Assembly (NCBI GenBank): GCA_902782795.1
Contig: CACZOT010000058.1
Coordinates: 1-7,533 of the forward strand
Direction: 5' to 3'
Length of the DNA stretch: 7,533 nt
Origin: an uncultured Eubacteriales bacterium
Lineage (GTDB): Bacteria; Bacillota; Clostridia; Christensenellales; Aristaeellaceae
The position numbers and the translations under genes were made by a program. Shown here piece after piece: positions 1 to 5,598 of the stretch (its first letter is position 1; the number at the start of each line of letters is the position of its first letter). The notes under the pieces were generated by a model that searched no databases, was not told where the DNA came from, and saw only the letters and a program-made list of their open reading frames with translations.

Positions 1-507
1 CAGCCAATCCTGGTTGATCCAGAACATGGTGCCGATGGCGTTATCGAGGTTGAAGGTGAACTGGTTGGGCAGCACGTAGATGCCGCCGTCGCTGGCCTTG
101 GCTGCCGCGAGCACGCTGGGCTCCTGCTCGAACACGTTCACGAGGCTGGGAGCGTACTCGTTGATCATGTCGGTCAGCTCATAGAACATGTCCAGGTTCT
201 CCGCCAGGGTGGTGGAGGAGATGCTGCCGAAGAAGAGGTCCGGCGTATCGCCGGAGGCGACGAGCAGGTTGGTCTGGGTGGTCCAGTCGTCGAGCTCGTT
301 CCAATCGAAGTACACGTTGGTCTCCGCGGAGAGGTTCTTGTAGAACTCCTTCTCGCTCCACGGCACCAGGCAGTAGCCGTTGGAGGCGACGCAGACCTTC
401 AGGGTAACGGGCTCTTCCACGATGGGCAGTTCCACTTCCGCGAACGCGCCGCCGAAGCTGAACAGGACCAGGAGAGCCGCCAGGAGGATGGACAGGGTCT
501 TCTTCAT
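1..507 (-). CDS. Extracellular sugar solute-binding protein (family 1, LplA-like), C-terminus outside window
   Basis: This is the first 169 residues of the substrate-binding component of the sugar ABC importer encoded just upstream on the same strand. The N-terminus is a classic signal peptide: MKK, a hydrophobic stretch at about residues 4-18, then a type I cleavage site after AFA (about residue 23). No lipobox cysteine is present, so the protein should be released or held non-covalently rather than lipid-anchored, which is unusual for a monoderm binding protein. Family traits are the motif SGDTPDLFFG (about 85-94), the segment LTDMINEYAP (about 111-120) and IYVLPNQ followed by MFWINQDWL (143-169), all typical of family 1 sugar-binding proteins paired with LplB/LplC permeases. 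The ATG at 507 is preceded by AGAAAGGAAG with 9 nt spacing. It is the third gene of the importer operon, 67 nt after the LplC-type permease. Ligand unknown. Confidence 0.9.
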   Translation of the reverse strand, partial: MKKTLSILLAALLVLFSFGGAFAEVELPIVEEPVTLKVCVASNGYCLVPWSEKEFYKNLSAETNVYFDWNELDDWTTQTNLLVASGDTPDLFFGSISSTTLAENLDMFYELTDMINEYAPSLVNVFEQEPSVLAAAKASDGGIYVLPNQFTFNLDNAIGTMFWINQDWL

Positions 508-516
508 CGAACCAGA

Positions 517-526
517 CTTCCTTTCT
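517..526 (-). promoter_or_regulatory. Ribosome binding site of the solute-binding protein gene
   Basis: On the minus strand this reads AGAAAGGAAG and lies 9 nt before the ATG at 507. It fixes the start directly before the signal peptide. Confidence 0.75.
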
Positions 527-550
527 ATAGAAAATGGGGTATCTCAAAGC

Positions 551-563
551 GGCGGAGGCCGCC
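551..563 (-). other. Short GC hairpin between permease and binding-protein genes
   Basis: GGCGG-N3-CCGCC forms a perfect 5-bp stem in the 67-nt gap between the LplC-type permease stop and the binding-protein start, followed on the minus strand by GCTTTGAG. It is too short and lacks a U-tract, so it is not called a terminator. In sugar importer operons such hairpins can act as RNA processing or stabilising points that raise binding-protein mRNA over permease mRNA. That role is inference here. Confidence 0.3.
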
Positions 564-574
564 CTGAAACCGGT

Positions 575-1504
575 TTAGCCCTTCACCGCGCCGATCATGA
601 CGCCCTTGATGAAGTACTTTTGCAGGAACGGGTACACGGCGATGACCGGCAGCGTGGAGACAACGATGACGCAGTATTTCGTCAGCGTGCCGAGCAGCTC
701 CAGGCTGGATTCGCTCTCGGCGGATTCGGCGACGGTCGAGGCCGTCTTCTCCAGCGCCGAGCCGGTCAGGAGGATCTGCCGGAGCACCAGCTGCAGGGGG
801 TAGTACTTGAGATCCTGCAGGTAGATCATGGCGTTGAAGTAGGCGTTCCAGTGGCCCACGGCGCTGTAGAGCGCCAGCACCGCGAGGATGGGCTTGGAGA
901 GCGGCAGGATGATGGTCAGGAACAGGCGCTGCGTGGAGCAGCCGTCCACCATGGCCGCCTCCTGGAGCTCGAAGGGGATGGAGGTCGAAAAGTACGTGCG
1001 CGCGATGATCATGTTGTAGACCGAGAACGCGCCCATGAGGATAATGACCAGGGGGTTGTTGATCAGGTGCAGGCTCTTGACGAGCAGGTAGGTGGGGATG
1101 AGGCCGCCGGAGAAGTACATCGTGAAGATGAACAGGCCCATGATGACGTTGCGGCCGACCAGGTCCCGCCGGGAAAGGGAGAAAGCCGCCATGGTCGTCA
1201 CGAGGACGTTCAGGATCGTGCCGGGGATGACGTACAGGAAGATGGTGTTCCGGTAGCCGATCCAAATCTTCGCATTCTGGAGGATGTTTTTGTAGCCCGC
1301 CATGGTCGTCTTCGTGGGCCAGAGCAGGATCGCGCCCGTGCCGACGATACTCGGGTCGGAGAAGGAGGCGATAACGATGAAGTACAGCGGATAGAGGGTG
1401 ATGACCATCAAAAGGATGAGGATGGTCATGATGACCGCGCGGGTGACGCGGTCAGCCCTCGGCTCGCGGATACGGTTGCTCCTGTGGGCGATGCGACTGA
1501 TCAT
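575..1504 (-). CDS. Carbohydrate ABC transporter permease, LplC/MalG type (CUT1)
   Basis: This is one of the two membrane subunits of a CUT1-family sugar importer. From the chosen start it has 309 residues, a normal length. The first membrane segment lies at about 25-48 (ends near TLYPLYFIVIASFSD), with further hydrophobic segments near 88-108, 120-140, 150-168, 203-215 and 276-293. The cytoplasmic EAA loop that docks on the ATPase is clear: EAAMVDG at 182-188 and LP at 200-201. The segment MYFSGGLIPTYLLVK (about 129-143) and the C-terminus FIKGVMIGAVKG are hallmarks of the LplC branch. The ATG at 1510 directly abuts the GGGAGG ribosome binding site (no spacing), so the second ATG at 1504, with 7 nt spacing, is the better start. 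The gene follows the LplB-type permease by 16 nt. No ATPase gene is in view; a shared MsmX-type ATPase elsewhere is common for this family. Confidence 0.93.
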   Translation of the reverse strand: MISRIAHRSNRIREPRADRVTRAVIMTILILLMVITLYPLYFIVIASFSDPSIVGTGAILLWPTKTTMAGYKNILQNAKIWIGYRNTIFLYVIPGTILNVLVTTMAAFSLSRRDLVGRNVIMGLFIFTMYFSGGLIPTYLLVKSLHLINNPLVIILMGAFSVYNMIIARTYFSTSIPFELQEAAMVDGCSTQRLFLTIILPLSKPILAVLALYSAVGHWNAYFNAMIYLQDLKYYPLQLVLRQILLTGSALEKTASTVAESAESESSLELLGTLTKYCVIVVSTLPVIAVYPFLQKYFIKGVMIGAVKG

Positions 1505-1511
1505 GCTCATT

Positions 1512-1517
1512 CCTCCC
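1512..1517 (-). promoter_or_regulatory. Start-deciding ribosome binding site of LplC-type permease
   Basis: The minus strand reads GGGAGG, then A, then ATGAGCATG. The first ATG is only 1 nt away, which is too close for initiation, whereas the second ATG at 1504 lies 7 nt away. This supports translation from 1504 and removes two residues from the longest open frame. Confidence 0.65.
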
Positions 1518-1520
1518 TTC

Positions 1521-2465
1521 TCACCAAAGCGCCATGCCGGAGACCTTCTTGGTGATCTGGTTCACAGTGATCAGCATGATGAAGTTGATCACGTTGTTGA
1601 ACAGACCGATGGCCGCCGAGTAGGAGTATTTGGAATCCTGCAGGCCGATCTTGAACGTGTAGGTGGAAATGACCTCGGAGGTGGTGAGGTTGGAGGAGTT
1701 CTGCATGAGGTAGACCTTCTCGTAACCCACGCTCATGATGGAGCCGGCCTGCATGATCAAAAGGATCACGATGGTCGGGGCCAGGGCGGGCAGGTCGATA
1801 TGCCACATGCGCTGGAGGATGGTCGCGCCGTCGATGACGGCGGCCTCGTGCTGCTGCTGGTCCACGCCGGAGAGCGTGGCGATGTAGATGACCGCGCTCC
1901 AGCCCATGTTCTGCCACACGCCGGACCAGACGTACAGGTGACGGAAGCACCGGGGCTCGCCGAAGAAATGGACCTTCTGGAAGCCCAAGGCGGCGATGGC
2001 CGTGTTCACGAAACCAGTGGTGGTGGAGAAGAACATGCTCATCATGCCCACCAGCACGACCGTGGAAATGAAGTGCGGCGCGTAGGAGACCGTCTGCGCG
2101 AACTTCTTGAAGCCCGGGCTCTTGACGTAGTTGAAGAGCAGGGCGAGAATGATCGGGATGGGGAAGCCAACCAGGATCTGGTAGACTGAGACGGCCAGGG
2201 TGTTCGTGAGCAGAAGCGAGAAGCGGTAGGAGGTGAAGAACGTCTTAAAATGCGTGACGCCCGCCCACGGGCTCCCCAGGATGCCCTTGGAAGCCTTGAA
2301 GTTCTTGAAGGCGATCTGCACGCCGTACATCGGCGCGTAGCTGAACACCGCCACGTAGACGATGGCGGGCACAAGGAACAGATAGAGCATGTAGTTCTTC
2401 CGGATGGACCGCCACAGGTTGGATCGCGCAGCCCTCTTCCGGTTCGTACTTGCCGCCACAGACAT
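1521..2465 (-). CDS. Carbohydrate ABC transporter permease, LplB type (CUT1)
   Basis: This is the partner membrane subunit of the CUT1 importer, 314 residues from ATG 2465. A basic N-terminus (about 9-23) leads into the first membrane segment at about 26-44, followed by YAPMYGVQIAFKNFK, which is characteristic of the LplB branch. Further hydrophobic segments lie near 83-110, 128-147, 187-200, 229-245 and 284-300. The ATPase-docking EAA loop is EAAVIDGA (207-214) with DLP at 224-226. The motif YVWSGVWQNMGW (178-189) is also typical. The open frame extends 23 codons upstream to 2534, but that extension is Arg/Gly-rich and lies inside the untranslated leader. The ATG at 2465 has AAGGGAG about 11 nt upstream and begins a normal N-terminus. 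It is the first gene of the importer operon, driven by the promoter at 2553-2581. Confidence 0.93.
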   Translation of the reverse strand: MSVAASTNRKRAARSNLWRSIRKNYMLYLFLVPAIVYVAVFSYAPMYGVQIAFKNFKASKGILGSPWAGVTHFKTFFTSYRFSLLLTNTLAVSVYQILVGFPIPIILALLFNYVKSPGFKKFAQTVSYAPHFISTVVLVGMMSMFFSTTTGFVNTAIAALGFQKVHFFGEPRCFRHLYVWSGVWQNMGWSAVIYIATLSGVDQQQHEAAVIDGATILQRMWHIDLPALAPTIVILLIMQAGSIMSVGYEKVYLMQNSSNLTTSEVISTYTFKIGLQDSKYSYSAAIGLFNNVINFIMLITVNQITKKVSGMALW

Positions 2466-2487
2466 AGTTCCCAGCACTCCCTTCCTG

Positions 2488-2535
2488 CGCCGGCCGGAGC
2501 GCCCGGCGATTGGATCGGCGCGGCACGACCGCACC
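2488..2535 (-). other. Two-hairpin 5' untranslated leader of importer mRNA
   Basis: From the predicted start near 2546 the importer mRNA has a leader of about 80 nt. It can fold into GGTGCGG-N5-CCGCGCC (2517-2535, 7 pairs including one G-U) and CGCCGG-N9-CCGGCG (2488-2508, 6 pairs). Neither is followed by a U-tract and neither covers the AAGGGAG ribosome binding site, so attenuation is not supported. They may simply stabilise the mRNA 5' end. Confidence 0.4.
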
Positions 2536-2552
2536 GTTAACTGTGTGTTGTC

Positions 2553-2581
2553 ATTTTAACCGTTTCGGGCCTCCGTGTCAA
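2553..2581 (-). promoter_or_regulatory. Sigma-A promoter of the sugar importer operon
   Basis: On the minus strand TTGACA (2576-2581) and TAAAAT (2553-2558) are separated by exactly 17 nt. The -35 is a perfect consensus and the -10 matches 5 of 6. Transcription should start near 2546, giving a leader of about 80 nt before the ATG at 2465. Confidence 0.82.
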
Positions 2582-2583
2582 TG

Positions 2584-2611
2584 CGCATAAGCGCTTTTTT
2601 GAAACGCATAA
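2584..2611 (-). promoter_or_regulatory. Tandem TTATGCG sites upstream of importer -35 (AraC-type activator site candidate)
   Basis: On the minus strand TTATGCG occurs at 2605-2611 and again at 2584-2590, a 21-bp period or two helical turns. The proximal copy ends 2 bp from the TTGACA box at 2576-2581. Two direct repeats about 21 bp apart abutting the -35 is the usual architecture for AraC-family activators, and LplABC-type importers of Firmicutes are often controlled by AraC/YesN-type regulators. The regulator itself is not in the window, so the assignment is inferred from geometry. Confidence 0.5.
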
Positions 2612-2665
2612 CGCAGCGCAATCCCAATATATGCAGGCGTTTGGGCCGCTGTGGCGGAAATGAGG

Positions 2666-2679
2666 CGAAATTTATTTCG
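2666..2679. promoter_or_regulatory. Inverted repeat CGAAAT-TT-ATTTCG upstream of isomerase promoter
   Basis: Perfect 6-bp arms flank a 2-nt centre, ending 10 bp before the -35 of the isomerase promoter. Size and position suit a dimeric regulator site, but the AT-rich composition makes chance occurrence possible. Confidence 0.35.
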
Positions 2680-2689
2680 TAAAATGGGA

Positions 2690-2718
2690 TTTACATGCGC
2701 CCGCGCGCAAAGTACAAT
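2690..2718 (+). promoter_or_regulatory. Sigma-A promoter of the isomerase gene
   Basis: TTTACA (2690-2695) and TACAAT (2713-2718) are spaced by 17 nt, each matching 5 of 6 consensus bases. Predicted start is near 2725, giving a leader of about 46 nt. The AT-rich boxes stand out from a GC-rich spacer. Confidence 0.75.
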
Positions 2719-2731
2719 ATGGAGCGAGAGC

Positions 2732-2749
2732 CCCGGGCCGGTTCCCGGG
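2732..2749 (+). other. Leader hairpin before isomerase ribosome binding site
   Basis: CCCGGG-N6-CCCGGG can form a 6-bp stem just after the predicted transcription start and 4 nt before AAGGGAGGA (2754-2762), which is 8 nt from the ATG. It leaves the ribosome binding site free, so a stabilising or minor regulatory role is all that can be suggested. Confidence 0.35.
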
Positions 2750-2770
2750 AGAAAAGGGAGGATACCGATC

Positions 2771-3622
2771 ATGCGCCCTTGCAAGTCCCTGAACGTGTAT
2801 TTCGACGGTGAATTCCAGACGGACGTGGCCGTACAGCTGCAGCGCGTCGCGGACGCGGGCTTTACCCATCTAGACATGAATTTCTGGGATTGGAGCCACG
2901 ACGAACGCTCGCCCTTTAAGCAGGCGGGCTGGGAAAAATGGGTGGAGCGCATCGGCGAGTGCGCAGCGCGCGCCGGGGCCGTGTTCACCCAGGCCCACGC
3001 CCACGTCTACAACTTCTATAACTTCCCTGCCGGGAACGAGCACGAGGAGCAGATCCGCCGTTCCATCATCGGCGCGGGCATGCTGGGCATCCCCTGGATC
3101 GTCCTGCATCCCTCCCAGAGGCCCGATTGGGAGGAGGAGGGCACCCTGGAAAAGATGCTCGCCGAAAACGCAGAGTACTTCCGCCGCCACGCAGAGCTCG
3201 CCGCCAAGCACGGCACGGGCCTGGCCCTGGAAAACATGAGCCGCCCCGCCTCCGGCCTTACCACCGCCGAGCAGCTGTGCGAGCTCATCGACCGCGTCGG
3301 CATGCCCAACGTCGGCGCCTGCTGGGACACCGGCCACGCCAACCTCTCCGGCCAGGACCAGCCCGCCTCCATCCGCACGCTGGGCAAGCGCCTGCACGCC
3401 CTCCACATCGCCGACAACCACGGCCAGAGCGACGAGCACACCATGCCCTTCATCGGCAATATCGACTGGGCGCCCATCACAGCCGCCCTCGCCGAGATCG
3501 GCTACGACGGGGATTTCACCTTCGAGGCCCACAACTTCGTGCGCAAGATGCCGGAGGGCTGCAAGGCCGAGGCCCTGCGGCTGATGTACCGCGTCGGCGT
3601 ATACCTCTCCGGCAATTCCTGA
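2771..3622 (+). CDS. Sugar phosphate isomerase/epimerase family TIM barrel (IolE-like)
   Basis: This 283-residue protein belongs to the xylose isomerase-like TIM-barrel superfamily (COG1082), cytoplasmic metal-dependent enzymes that isomerise, epimerise or dehydrate sugars and inositol derivatives. The likely metal and catalytic ligands of the fold are in place: E154 (LALENMS), D186 and H189 (CWDTGHAN), H212 (LHIADNHG) and E252 (FEAHN). QAHAHVYNF (about 74-82) and VLHPSQRPDW (111-120) sit on earlier strands. The length is typical and there is no signal peptide. ATG 2771 has AAGGGAGGA 8 nt upstream; the frame is open back to a GTG at 2651, but that would place the promoter inside the gene. It is monocistronic, divergent from the sugar importer and convergent with the amidohydrolase, which suggests catabolism of an imported sugar. 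The exact substrate cannot be deduced. Confidence 0.88.
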   Translation: MRPCKSLNVYFDGEFQTDVAVQLQRVADAGFTHLDMNFWDWSHDERSPFKQAGWEKWVERIGECAARAGAVFTQAHAHVYNFYNFPAGNEHEEQIRRSIIGAGMLGIPWIVLHPSQRPDWEEEGTLEKMLAENAEYFRRHAELAAKHGTGLALENMSRPASGLTTAEQLCELIDRVGMPNVGACWDTGHANLSGQDQPASIRTLGKRLHALHIADNHGQSDEHTMPFIGNIDWAPITAALAEIGYDGDFTFEAHNFVRKMPEGCKAEALRLMYRVGVYLSGNS

Positions 3623-3718
3623 ACCCGCAGCTGGATGCGCCGGGATCCGGGCGCGAAGGGCTGCCGCGCGGGTCGAGCCCCCGAACCGCCGCGAGAGGCC
3701 TGAGCGGCAAGAAGGAAA

Positions 3719-3747
3719 ACAGGCGCGGCCATCTCGGTCGCGCCTGT
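3719..3747 (-). terminator. Rho-independent terminator between convergent genes
   Basis: ACAGGCGCGGCC-N5-GGTCGCGCCTGT gives a 12-pair stem (one G-U) with a 5-nt loop. On the minus strand it is followed by TTTTCCTT, making a good terminator for the amidohydrolase gene, whose stop is at 3777. On the plus strand the stem lacks a U-tract, so it would end isomerase transcripts only weakly. The remaining gap (3623-3718) shows no gene. Confidence 0.75.
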
Positions 3748-3776
3748 CGCCGCTTCGAGCGGGCGGAAAGCACCGG

Positions 3777-4646
3777 TTATTTCTCGTCCGGGGTCTTGGG
3801 CTTCAAGCACACCTGCTCGTCGGATACGCCCAGGAAACGCAGAAGGTTCAGCCCGTAGATGTGCTCGCGCGCGTCCTCGCTGAGGCCCAGCTCGTCGTAA
3901 ATGGCGTCGTCGATCCGCATCCAGTTGCTGGCCCAGTCGCTGTGGTAATCTTCGGCGCGGCAGTCCACACCGAACATGAGGTTATGCTGGATGTCGTAGC
4001 CCACGGTGTGCAGCTTGGTGAGTAGGTCTCGCCGGTAGATCTCCGGCGTGCCGGGGGTGAGGTCCAGGAACATCTCCGCCGAGAGATCCGGCCTGAGCCC
4101 GTAGGCGCTGAGGAATTTCCCGTACAGGGCGATGGCCTCGTCGTACCAGGGCCAGGAGCAGTGCGCGAGGGAGAAGCGCAGCTTCGGCACCTCCAGGCAG
4201 ATCTCCCAGTTGATGGGCCGGTTGTACTTGGCCGAGACGCGCCCGTCCCAGAGGATGCCGCTGTGGAACATGACGGGCTTGCCCGTCGCGGCGATCTGTT
4301 CCAGCACGCGCAGGCACTTGTCCTCATAGGCGTAATAGTTGTTGCAGATCATCTTGAAGCCCATGACGCCGCGGGAGACCGCGTCCGCGACCTTCTCCGG
4401 CGCTCCGTCCTCGTCCGGATGGATCCAGAGGATGGGGAAGAGGCGGCCCGGATAGGCGGCGGTGAAGCGGAGCAGATCCGTCACGCGCTCCTCGTATTCG
4501 AGGCCCTGGCCGGTGATGGGGCTTTGGGTGGGCGGGAGCGAGATCACGTTGCTGCCGAACAGCCCGGCCTCCTCCAGGCGGGAGATGAGGGCTGCGGGGT
4601 CGGAACCGGGGCGGGTCTTATGCATGTGCATATCGTATTTACGCAT
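3777..4646 (-). CDS. Amidohydrolase family metal-dependent hydrolase (COG2159-like TIM barrel)
   Basis: The protein has 289 residues and the metal-site pattern of the amidohydrolase superfamily: an N-terminal HxH (H7, H9 in YDMHMHK), a strand ending GFKMI with K98, H128 (VMFHSG), H162 (LAHCSWPW) and D228 (MFGVDC). This layout matches the COG2159 group, which includes decarboxylases and lactone or uronate-type hydrolases; members bind one divalent metal in the cytoplasm. No signal peptide is present and the length is usual. ATG 4646 is preceded by AAGAAAGGAG with 9 nt spacing. The gene has its own extended -10 promoter (4682-4690), with an inverted repeat over the start point, and its own terminator. 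It is divergent from the SDR/GH43 operon. A role on a sugar acid or lactone in the same pathway is plausible but inferred. Confidence 0.85.
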   Translation of the reverse strand: MRKYDMHMHKTRPGSDPAALISRLEEAGLFGSNVISLPPTQSPITGQGLEYEERVTDLLRFTAAYPGRLFPILWIHPDEDGAPEKVADAVSRGVMGFKMICNNYYAYEDKCLRVLEQIAATGKPVMFHSGILWDGRVSAKYNRPINWEICLEVPKLRFSLAHCSWPWYDEAIALYGKFLSAYGLRPDLSAEMFLDLTPGTPEIYRRDLLTKLHTVGYDIQHNLMFGVDCRAEDYHSDWASNWMRIDDAIYDELGLSEDAREHIYGLNLLRFLGVSDEQVCLKPKTPDEK

Positions 4647-4655
4647 GGAAGGGCG

Positions 4656-4665
4656 CTCCTTTCTT
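4656..4665 (-). promoter_or_regulatory. Ribosome binding site of the amidohydrolase gene
   Basis: AAGAAAGGAG on the minus strand, 9 nt before ATG 4646. Its 5' end overlaps one arm of the inverted repeat at 4662-4679. Confidence 0.7.
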
Positions 4666-4679
4666 GCCGGATGGCAAGA
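4662..4679. promoter_or_regulatory. Operator-like inverted repeat over amidohydrolase transcription start
   Basis: TCTTGCC-GGAT-GGCAAGA has perfect 7-bp arms. It begins 2 bp downstream of the -10 box (4682-4687) and covers the predicted start near 4675, a classic repressor position. A transcript starting near 4675 would lack part of one arm, so a DNA operator is favoured over an mRNA hairpin. No regulator gene is in view to name the binding protein. Confidence 0.5.
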
Positions 4680-4681
4680 TC

Positions 4682-4690
4682 ATTATAGCA
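4682..4690 (-). promoter_or_regulatory. Extended -10 promoter of the amidohydrolase gene
   Basis: The minus strand reads TGC-TATAAT, a perfect -10 with the TGN extension. No good -35 is found 16-18 nt upstream, which extended -10 promoters tolerate. The predicted start is near 4675, leaving about 28 nt to the ATG. Confidence 0.65.
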
Positions 4691-4729
4691 TAGAATTAAC
4701 CTTTCCGCTACGAGCCCGGCGGGCGGGTC

Positions 4730-4738
4730 TGCTATGAT
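4730..4738 (+). promoter_or_regulatory. Extended -10 promoter of the SDR / small protein / GH43 operon
   Basis: TGC-TATGAT has 5 of 6 -10 matches plus the TGN extension, and no clear -35. The predicted start near 4745 gives a leader of about 20 nt carrying GGGGGAGG (4750-4757), 7 nt from ATG 4765. It faces away from the amidohydrolase promoter about 45 bp to the left, and the two share their upstream DNA. Confidence 0.55.
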
Positions 4739-4764
4739 AGGAAAAAACAGGGGGAGGCGGCAGG

Positions 4765-5583
4765 ATGGCGCGGGTGGTCTGGATCACGGGGGCTTCCAGC
4801 GGCTTGGGGCTGTATACGGCCCGGGCGCTGGCGAGACATGGTTTTACCGTCGTGGCTGGGGCGCGCTCTTTCGGCAGGGGAAAGGCCGTGGAGGGCTGCG
4901 AATGCCTGGAATTGGACGTGACGAGCGAGGAGAGCCGCGCCGCGTTCGCCGCGCGAGCCGTCGAGGCGCACGGCGCGCCGGATATATTGGTCAACTGCGC
5001 GGGCGTCCTCGTGCTGGGCGCCTGCGAGAGCTACCCCCAGGAGGAGCTGCGCCGCGTCATGGAGACGAACTTCTTCGGCACGGCGGCGATGATCTCCCTG
5101 GCCCTGCCTCTTATGCGGGAGAAGGGCGGTGGGCGCGTGGTTTGCTTCTCCTCGATCAACGGCCTGCTGGGCATCCCGTTCGAGGGCGCGTACACGGCCA
5201 GCAAGCACGCGATCGAGGGCTACTGCGAGTGCCTGGCCCTGGAGACGCGCGCCATGGGCGTCGAAGTGATGGTTGTGGAGCCGGGCGACCACAGCGGCGG
5301 GAGCCGGGCCTATCGCGGGCGTTCCGCGGGCGTGGGGGAAGGCTCGCCCTACCTTGCCGCCTTCGAGCGGGGCACCGCGGTCATCGCTCATGACGAGGAG
5401 CACGGCAGCGATCCCGCGGCCCTGGGCGAGAAGGTCGCCCGCGCGCTGGAGAAACGGCGCCTGCCGCGAAAGCTCATCGTCGCTAAGGCGGACCAGCGGC
5501 TCGCCGTGGTCCTGCACGATCTTCTGCCCGCACGCCTGTTCGCGCGGGTCATCGGGCCGTATTACCTTAAGGACCTCTATTGA
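4765..5583 (+). CDS. Short-chain dehydrogenase/reductase (classical SDR)
   Basis: This 272-residue Rossmann-fold oxidoreductase uses NAD(P)(H) to interconvert a hydroxyl and a keto group. Visible motifs are the cofactor loop TGASSGLG (8-15), D51 after strand 3 (LDVT), NCAG (77-80, a variant of NNAG), N102, S130 and Y143-x3-K147 (YTASK); the N-S-Y-K tetrad is complete with the usual 13-residue S-Y spacing. R34 after strand 2 (AGAR) suggests preference for NADP(H). EPGD at 172-175 fits the PG motif that precedes the substrate loop. The C-terminal part (about 200-272) is longer than in minimal SDRs and resembles the 17-beta-HSD-like classical group. It is first in a three-gene operon with a small membrane protein and a GH43-like glycosidase, so a sugar or sugar alcohol substrate is possible but unproven. 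Confidence 0.88.
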   Translation: MARVVWITGASSGLGLYTARALARHGFTVVAGARSFGRGKAVEGCECLELDVTSEESRAAFAARAVEAHGAPDILVNCAGVLVLGACESYPQEELRRVMETNFFGTAAMISLALPLMREKGGGRVVCFSSINGLLGIPFEGAYTASKHAIEGYCECLALETRAMGVEVMVVEPGDHSGGSRAYRGRSAGVGEGSPYLAAFERGTAVIAHDEEHGSDPAALGEKVARALEKRRLPRKLIVAKADQRLAVVLHDLLPARLFARVIGPYYLKDLY

Positions 5584-5584
5584 A

Positions 5585-5590
5585 GGGAGA
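5585..5590 (+). promoter_or_regulatory. Ribosome binding site supporting a GTG start
   Basis: GGGAGA follows the SDR stop codon directly and lies 8 nt before GTG 5599. The next ATG (5620) has only GAAAAAGAAAAG before it, so the GTG start is preferred. Confidence 0.55.
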
Positions 5591-5598
5591 GAACGGGC

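Larger units (their letters stand above)
2466..2770. other. Divergent intergenic control region, importer operon / isomerase gene
   Basis: This 305-base gap holds no convincing gene. It contains, left to right, the untranslated leader of the importer mRNA with two GC hairpins, the minus-strand importer promoter, two 21-bp-spaced direct repeats, an inverted repeat, the plus-strand isomerase promoter, a leader hairpin and the isomerase ribosome binding site. These are listed separately. Its centre (about 2540-2720) is more AT-rich than the flanking genes. Confidence 0.8.

Noticed and set aside
380..1555. Long plus-strand open frame of 391 codons opposite the permease genes
   Set aside because: It is antisense to the convincing LplC-type permease, is rich in Asp, Gly, Arg and His as expected for a GC-rich shadow frame, and has no ribosome binding site or family motif.
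2466..2534. N-terminal extension of the LplB-type permease to ATG 2534
   Set aside because: The 23 extra codons overlap the leader hairpins and are Arg/Gly-rich; ATG 2465 has its own ribosome binding site and the family-typical N-terminus.
2651..2770. N-terminal extension of the isomerase to GTG 2651
   Set aside because: It would run through the predicted promoter and leader hairpin. The ATG at 2771 has an ideal ribosome binding site and gives a normal N-terminus.
3637..3654. GCGCC/GGCGC inverted repeat after the isomerase as a plus-strand terminator
   Set aside because: The stem is interrupted by a G-G mismatch and no U-tract follows; the stem at 3719-3747 is much better.
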